Shown: in pieces, positions 25,501-34,500 of the stretch
How the letters are laid out: the number at the start of each line of letters is the position of its first letter
Position numbering within the stretch: the stretch's first letter is position 1
DNA from: Opisthocomus hoazin
Taxonomy: Eukaryota > Chordata > Aves > Opisthocomiformes > Opisthocomidae
Assembly (NCBI RefSeq): GCF_030867145.1
Contig: NC_134414.1
Location: 63,895,397-63,959,396 of the forward strand
Direction of reading: 5' to 3'
DNA length: 64,000 nt
Translations under genes and position numbers: made by a program
Notes under the pieces: model-generated
Told to the model about the DNA's origin: nothing
What the model saw: only the letters and a program-made list of their open reading frames with translations
The model's database searches: none

Positions 25501-28500
25501 ACTGCATAAAGACATTGCAAGATACAATCAGATGGATTCCACTGTAAGTCTAAAATGTACCTCCTAAAATATATTTGGATTCTAATTTTTTCAGCTACAT
25601 GTATTTCTGTAACAGGCTATCTAAATGGCAATGTACTGCATTAAAATAGGTGTATTTCCTTTACAGGAAGATGCTCAAGAAGAATTTGGCTGGAAACTGG
25701 TTCATGGTGATATTTTCAGGCCCCCGAGAAAAGGAATGCTGTTGTCTGTTTTTCTAGGCTCTGGCACACAGATCTTAATAATGACTTTTGTTACCCTGTG
25801 TAAGTAATAAAGTGGGGAGGAGTTAGTTGAGTACAGGTCATTTTTCACTGCTAATTGCATTGTACTAGTAAAAATAGCAGTTGTACTAGTAAAAATAGCA
25901 GTATAGTTTTTGTCTAGAAATTTCTTGAAAGTCTTAAGGTTAGAAACAGCTAAGCTGATATAGTAGACATGCAACTTAGCATACGCAGGTTTTAAGGTAA
26001 CTGATGTACTGGCTTGAAGTCAAATGTATAGTTACTTCCTAAAATTGTTTGTCTCTGCTTCATAGTTTTTGCTTGCCTGGGATTTTTGTCACCTGCTAAC
26101 CGAGGAGCTCTAATGACCTGTGCTGTAGTTTTGTGGGTACTGCTTGGAACTCCAGCTGGTTATGTTGCTGCCAGATTCTACAAATGTGAGTAGAAGTTAT
26201 TTTAAATGAGAAGGCTTAAGTTCATTAAAGTAAATTATCATCACAGAACTGATTTTTGTTTTGCAGTACTGTTTGTAGTTTCCCTCGGGGCAAGTTGGAG
26301 AAATGTAGTTACCTTAACAGCAGAAAACAGATATAGAACACTGACATGGTTATGTTGGTTTTGATGTGATCATGTGTTAACTTGCATTTAGTTTTAGCCA
26401 TCGATGGGGGGAAAAGGGGGTTTGTATTTTGTAAGGAGTTTTTCCGCAGTGGTAGTGATGTGATAGTGAACTATTCCTTTTCCGAATCTTCGGACTAGTT
26501 AAACTTAAATGGAAGGAGGCTTTAGGACTGAAAGCATAAGTGAGGCCAGAATTTTTCTTCATGCTGTGTATTATGTTTTGAAGGATATTTTGAAGTGTAT
26601 TGATGGTCAGCTGAATCCTCTGTCTTTGGAACTGTAGCTAATAATAGTTACATTTCATATTATACTTACTGGGAATCATTTGGTTGATACTTGAATATTG
26701 TGTTTAACTACTAAAACAATGAGTGATTGATCCAGAGACATTCTTGTTATAACACGAGGTTATCCATACCCTGTATAGAGCATGTAAACATGAATGTTTC
26801 TCTTTATAGTATACAAATAAAGTGTAACATAAACCAAAATGCAGGTGAAATGGATATCCAGATTTAAAAGGGTTTGGGTTTGGGTTTTTTTTAAACATTG
26901 CTTTTAAAAAGTGAAACCTGAGTTGAAATTAAATTATTGATCTTAATAACCGGTGCCATGTTCTACCAAGGTTTTATGAAGAAATAGAAACTTAATTAAA
27001 ATCACTCTAACCATAATCACTTCTGACTCTTGAAGTAAAGAAACATGTCATTATGGCAGTGCTCAGATGAAATTGTCACCTTCACTGAATTCCAGCAGAA
27101 TATTTTCATTTGAAAGTATGCTGACTTGAATTTTTATCAGTGTAGTGCAAATTCATGAAGGTTTTCTTAATAAAGCTATCTTTGGTCTTCTGGTATCGCC
27201 ACTGCTTAATGCTATTAAGAGAACACCACTACTTTCTGTAAGCGTTAGTCCTGACTTTCTTGTAAGATTCGTAGACAAGAATTATTTCAAGAAAACTGTT
27301 AAGCTTGCTTTTCACATATTTATGTATTTTTTCCTACTGAAACCTGCAGTCAAGTGCTAGAAAGCTTAAATTTCTTAATCGCTCCAAGTTTACACTGTCT
27401 TCTAAAGACTTAAAAGTACTGCAAATCTGCTTCCTCCTTTTAGCGGATAAAGTGGTTAGAGACTCAGTTTATTTAGTTGGATGCTTTTCTGACCTTGGTT
27501 GGAGGCTTTGCTTTGATTTGAAGCTCTGTGATTAAGCAATGTCATGAGGAAATTCAGATTTATTACTGAACATTTAGTTTACTGTTTTAAACTTGGGCAT
27601 GATAGCACGTTATTTGAGTATTTGCAAGCTAAGTATAACAGGTAAATGAACTGGAAAATTAATAGTTGTGAGCTTAATGCATGTTTTAATGACTGTCAAA
27701 TGTTTTAATACAGCATTTGGAGGTGAGAAATGGAAAACAAATGTCCTGCTGACATCATTCCTTTGTCCTGGGTAAGCTGAGAATATAGCCACGATTAAAA
27801 GAATTAAGTTGCTTCTCTGACATGCATTTAAGTTTCAACTAGACAAGTAAATCTTACTATGTTGTCCCTTTACTCCAGAAGCTACAAGAAATTCACGGCG
27901 CTTTTGACAAAGATGAATATGTTCATGGCATATTGTCCTTAGATTTTTTTTTTTTTTTTAGTAAGCATTTGTTTACTCTCACCATATGAAAAGGTTGATT
28001 AAGAAAGAGCATTATGATAATAGTAAGTTTTAGACAGGCACGCTTTATCATTGATTTTTTTTTACTCTCTAGGCTCTTTCTCTGACCACACTGTAGTTGG
28101 TCTTATATGGTGTCATGTACTGTATAACCACTGTGATAAATTTTTCTACTTAATCACAGCAAGCAGTCTTACCCTGAAGTGTAGTTAAGACAAGCCTATA
28201 TTTGAAATTGCTTAGTTGGAACGTCAGCTCCTGCTGGAGTTCAGTCCCACCAGATTAACAAAGAATTGCTTGTTTGACCTCTGCATTTTGATATTTTGTG
28301 TGTGTCATTTGGTTTTAACAGAGATTTACACTGAAGTCTTAATACAGTGTTATCGTGGTGTTACCATTATTAAATATTGAGGAGTATTTCTGTGCTTTAA
28401 TTGTGTTATGTATTTTTCAGAATTGTATTTGCAGATTTTTTTATCATGAACCTCATTCTCTGGGGAGAAGGCTCTTCAGCAGCTATTCCGTTTGGTACTT

Positions 28501-31500
28501 TGGTTGCTATTTTGGCACTCTGGTTTTGCATATCTGTACCGCTGACGTTTATTGGTGCCTATTTTGGTTTTAAGAAAAACGTAAGTGGTTTTGATAAATT
28601 GTAAATGTGTGTATACATACATACATATTTTTCACTGTATAGACTATGACTGAGGTAGCACCTAAGCTACTTACATTGTCAGCTTCAGTTCTGTTCAGTT
28701 ACTTGAGAGCTGCATTAGATGTCCAGTCTTGAGATTCTAAGACTTTCATATTCAGTTGGTTGGTGGTAGTGATATTTCTCCGCAACGATTAGGGTTATCG
28801 TATTTAGTTGAGTGATTGCTACAGATAAAGCAGTGAGAGTTGGGCATTTTTATTTTGATTGGCATCTGTTTCATTACCAAGAAAATTAGTGGACCCAGCC
28901 AAGCATAAGGGAAAGCAACTTACGCATTTCTGGTTTTCCCCCATGTTTTTTGTTCTCGTCCACTCTTTACCCTGAGGATATTTTCTGATCAAATTGCTAG
29001 AGTTCTTGTGAAATCTTTTTGCATAAGTGTTCTCTAAATGGTTATCGCTGCTTGGCAGACATTAATTGGGATTTACTCCTAAACTGATCAATTTTACTTA
29101 TTTATATGAGGACTCTTTGTGATGCTGGTGACTGAACCTCCTTAAATAAGGAAATTGGTTATTCTCTTTTGCTTAAAAACTGGTTTACTGTGCCCCACAG
29201 GTTTAAAGATCTATAAGTTCAGATATTTTTATGTTTTTTCTTGTATAGGAAGCCAGAGTTCCAGCTCTCTGTAGCTCTCATGGAATACCCTCAGAGGATA
29301 TTTAAGTATCTTAGAAGGCACTTTTTAAGTTGACTGTAGTTACCCTGTTTTTCTTCACAAGAATTCAGTGGGGTTTTTTCTGATAACCATGTTGAAGTTC
29401 CAGCTAACACCCCTGCATTGTACAGAGGCAGTTCCTTTAAGAAAGGAGGATTTGATAAACTATAAGGCAACTGCCCTGGTGAGGCCTCATCTGGAGTACT
29501 GTGTCCAGTTCTGGGCTCCCCAGTTCAAGAAAGATGAAGAGCTACTGGAGAGAGTCCAGCGGAGGGCTACAAGGATGGTGAGGGGACTGGAGCATCTCCC
29601 CTACGAGGAGAGGTTGAGGGAACTGGGCTTGTTCAGCCTGAAGAAGAGAAGGCTGCGAGGGGACCTTATAAATGCCTACAAATATCTGAAGGGTGGGTGT
29701 CAGGAGGATGGCCCAGTGGTGCCCAGTGACAGGACAAGGGGCAATGGGCACAAACTGAGGCACAGAAAGTTCCGTCTGAACATGAGGAAGAACTTCTTCC
29801 CTCTGAGGGTGACGGAGCACTGGAACAGGCTGCCCAGGGAGGTTGTGGAGTCTCCTTCTCTGGAGATATTCAAGACCCGCCTGGACAAGATCCTGTGCAG
29901 CCTGCTGTAGGTGACCCTGCTTCGGCAGGGGGTTTGGACTAGATGACCCACAGAGGTCCCTTCCAACCCCTACTATTCTGTGATTCTGTGATTCTGTGAC
30001 AGATGTCACAAATACATTAAAATCAAATCAGAAAGCAAGTGCCTAGCAAGTATCTGTTGAGGCTCTTGATGTAATCTTTCCGAAAGGAGAAAGATGGCAA
30101 AGTATGCGTTTATCTGCCTTAAATTTTTTCTCCCACCATGCTGATGTATGCATGCATCTTAAATTAGACTTTAATTGCCAGCTTGAATCCTCTCAGTTTG
30201 TAAGTTTACCCTAATGTGATTCTTGGAGTAAATCTTGAAACATACAGGGTTTTTTAGAAGGGGAAAGCAAGAGTCTGCACCACCGCTGCCCCACAGCTGA
30301 TAAGTGAGAAATCAGCTCAGGCTCTGTAACAATCATAGGCAGGTAATCATAAAAAGGGAAGTCCAAAACATCTGTTGCCGTGTTTGCAATAAGAGCTGTC
30401 TTTTAGCTTGTTTGCCTAACAAATGTTGGTAGTGAGGCTGGTAGCAAAAGTAGATGTAGTGGTAGCTGGATATGTGCATGCTCAAAACAAATAGTAGACA
30501 TTTGCCACCGCTCATTTCAAAAAGTAAGCAAAAAGGTAGTGCTGTAGTTTGACATTTTATTTATTTAGCAATTTCGTGTTTTCGTTTAAAGGCTATTGAA
30601 CACCCTGTTCGCACAAATCAAATTCCTCGTCAGATTCCTGAGCAATCGTTCTATACAAAGCCATTACCTGGCATTATCATGGGAGGGATTCTACCTTTTG
30701 GATGTATCTTTATACAGTTATTCTTCATTCTCAATAGTATTTGGTAAGTTAACCACAATCTGTTTGAATTTTATCTGTCATAGAAGGTGGTAATTTCTTT
30801 GTGACAATTTTTTATCAAGATGCTTTGACTCATTTCCAGTGATGCAGGGCTACCAGAATACTGGTTCAATAAAAATATAAATCTTTTTAACATTTTGTGG
30901 TTTAGAAGATACTCGGTGCCTGTTTTGCTTATTGAGGTGTATAGAGAAGCGGCTGTGATATGCTTAGCAATTTACAGCTGACCTACAATATTCAAATAGC
31001 TAGTTTTCTCCTGCTACTCCCCTGACTTCGTGTGGAAGTGGCTCTGAAGCTGACCTATGGTGTATAACTTGTAAGTATATTAAAATTGACTTGAGGGGTT
31101 TTTTTGTAGTTGTTTGTTGTTGTTGGGCTAGAAAAATATTCATAAAGGCACTAGAGAGGAATTCTTTTAAAAAATAAAGCACGAAAGATTAGTCCAGTGT
31201 AAGTGAATTCTGGTGTAAGCTCATAGCACACTGACAAACTAATCTACTGTGAGGGACTTGTCTTCCTTCTGGCACAATTTAGTTATTGGATCCTGTTAAA
31301 CTGTTTCTGAACCTTGAATAGGTGCCTCTACCCAACATAGACAGCTACAGCATTTGACATTTCTTGTTATTTTGCAGTTCTGCCCCTTTGATTGAAATGT
31401 CAGGTGAAATCCAAGTTCTGCTGAAGTCAGTGGAAGAGGTCGTGCTGACTTCACTGGAACTGTGATTTCATTCATTATGTCTAGTCAGTTCTTTCCCTAA

Positions 31501-34500
31501 AAAGCCCAACCGGGAGCATGCTTTGGGCTTGCTTTCTCGCTGTTTCCTGACTGAGCTGCCGAGTCTCCTTCAGTTAGAAAACAAATTAGTTGATTGTATG
31601 GCCACACAACTAACAGTACTTCAATAGGAAGGGGAATACTTAAGGTGAAGGTGATACTACTGTGTATGAAGAAATAATACTAGCACAGTGTCCATTTTAA
31701 TTTTTTTTTTAAACCCCCTTTTATAGGTCTCACCAGATGTATTACATGTTTGGCTTCCTGTTTCTGGTATTCATTATTTTGGTTATTACATGTTCTGAGG
31801 CTACAATATTGCTCTGCTACTTCCATCTATGTGCAGAGGTAAGGAATATTCCTTCAGTATTCATACTTGTTTGGAGAATGCTTCCAAAAAATTTTAAGGC
31901 TTTTGTAGTTGAGAATAAGTATTCCAGAATTCAACAGAAACACTGTTACTAGATGACATGTACTTAAACCTTGTCTTTAAAAAGTGAAGCAGGCTACTTT
32001 TTGCAAAACTTGTAACAAATTTAAACACTGCACTGAGTACTGCAGAGTCGGATATCTCATCTTTAGATTCTAACTCCCTGTTTTCTGAAGACGCTAAACT
32101 AATCCATTAACTTTGTTCAGCCAAAGTGCATTTTGGATGTGCCCAACCTTGGGGTGAAAAAAATCTCTGTGGATGGCAATAGCAGGTCTGGCTTATCTGG
32201 GGTTTTAGATTTTTGCCTGTTTGATATTGATCTTTAGCTTTCTTATCTCTAATTGTGAATGGTGTAGTTAAAGCAGTATTGATTATATATAGTTCTTTTT
32301 CCTGTAGATTAAAAACTCTAAAAACTCACTTTTTGATAAAGTGATAACAGAAAAAGTAGCTCTGCATTCAGTAGAGTCAGTGCATTAGAGGTTTATGGAA
32401 TATTACTCATACGTGTTTTTTTTTTTTTTCCCCCACCACCACTCCTTCTAGGACTATCACTGGCAGTGGCGTTCGTTTCTCACTAGTGGTTTCACTGCAG
32501 TTTATTTCCTAATATATGCAATACATTATTTTTTTTCTAAACTGCAAATCACAGGAACAGCTAGCACCATTTTATATTTCGGTTATACGATGATTATGGT
32601 TTTGATCTTCTTCCTTTTCACAGGTAAGTATGCTGAACCTTACTTTTAAATTCTGAGTCTGCCTTTTGCTTTGCACAGTAGAATCCTTGGAAAAACTTAC
32701 CTTGTTACAGGTTTATAAATTTGTATGTGTCTTTGATTTTTTTTTTTTTCCAGGTAGTTGTGTAGCAAGAAAGAAATTAAATGAGTGAGGCAAAACTACT
32801 GCTAATTTGAGGTGTGACCTGTAATTAGATCTTCAAATGTGACACCTTTAAACATGATAAATAATTCTCCAAATCTGTTCCTACATTAGTCATGTGATAA
32901 ACTCAATATTTAAAATTAGTTGTCTTTGGAGAAACACACTTCAAATCACACACAATCAAGTATAAAGTGACAGTGTCAATTAAGGAAAAAATTGCAGCTT
33001 TTGTGGAATAGGAGGAAGGAAGAGAGAGGAGTAAAAGTTGACAGAGAATACTTTTTTTTTTATTTGCTCTCTTTCGGAATTGCTGTACCTTCTTTCCCAA
33101 TTGCATTGAAGTGGCACGGGAAGCAGACAGAATTTCTTGACCATTTTTTGATGCAGTCTTGTCAGAACCTCGTCACTTTTATTGTGAGCTTTTGGAAAAG
33201 CACCTGTCTTAGGTGCTGCATTTCAATTTCCTCTTCAATAAGTGAATTGAGGTCACAAAATCTTCCTTTGTCATCTTCAGTACATATCCCTTGCTTAGGG
33301 TGGAAGAATGGCAGTGATAATGCAAGAAGGCAGCAAACACCAACTCATCAAAAATCTTAAAAATGCTAAATTCTGTTCCAGCAGAATGTAATCTGTCTTT
33401 GTGGACTTTACCCTACAGAGCAATGTTTTTGAAATTATTTTGAACCAGTCGATGCTTTCAATAATTTCAAGCTCCACGTTTATGATGAAGTTTAATGATT
33501 CCTAAGGCTTTGACACATATACACATAAATATGTGTACAGCTGCACAGGCTATATTTTGAGGCCACCTAGAACACAAATGGCTTGTCATTGGAGATTTTA
33601 CTATAGATCTCACTATAACTACAAGTAGAATTTTCACTTCCACTTAACACAGGAGAACAAAAAATATCTAGTGGGAAAAGAACTGACACTTGAGAATGGT
33701 GTTCACTTTAAGTGTAACAAATATTAATTTCAAAGACATTGCCACTTCAGCTTAGGAAATATTGAAGCTGTTTGTGTGCCATGACTGAATGCAGATGATG
33801 ATGAACAGGAGCAAGAGCCTGCAAGGAGTTTCTTGGGTCATTGCCTCTTAAAAGGAGAGAATGGGACTTAAGTATGTTATATAATCTCATTGAAAAGTGA
33901 TCAAGCTGTGTTCCGAAACTGGTTAGCTTTATCTTCTGTCCTTCTTTTTGAGTCAGTCTAATGTGTTTTGGCATTGCTTGCGGATATTTTGTAATTTACA
34001 CATCATCTCTACTTTTATTTATATTTTGTGTACTGGTTAGAAGGTCGTGCCGAATGTGCAGATCAGAGATTCTGCCTCCCTTTCTCACTCCATCTTATTT
34101 CTCACCCTGCCTTTTTCTTAACCTTGATTTCTGATCGGGGTTTACTAATAGTTTAATAGAGCTAAAGAATTTAAGAGTACGTGGTTGGTCAACTAGAAAT
34201 GAATGTGTACTACTATATGTAGATCATTTTAAATACAGTGCAAACTTACAAAGTAGCATGAAAAAATAATTAGGCCTTATGTAAGTGTAAGATCAATTAA
34301 TGTAATTTCACTAGCTTTTCCAACAGTTACTCAGCATGTCTGCCTTTAGTAGTAAACAGTTTTGACCGAAACCAGAATTGTGTTTGCCCTGTCTCCTTTG
34401 TTCAGTCTGTTTACTTTAGATGCATGCATTAATTCTGGAGTGCACACGTTCAAGAAAAAGGGGATTTACAGTAAATTTTCTATGCTGAGACTTGGCTTAG

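Noticed and set aside
29368-29910. 180-residue frame in TM9SF2 intron 13 as a host gene
   Set aside because: Most of it is the C-terminal part of a CR1 reverse transcriptase in a truncated copy; the first ~35 residues are flanking intron DNA.
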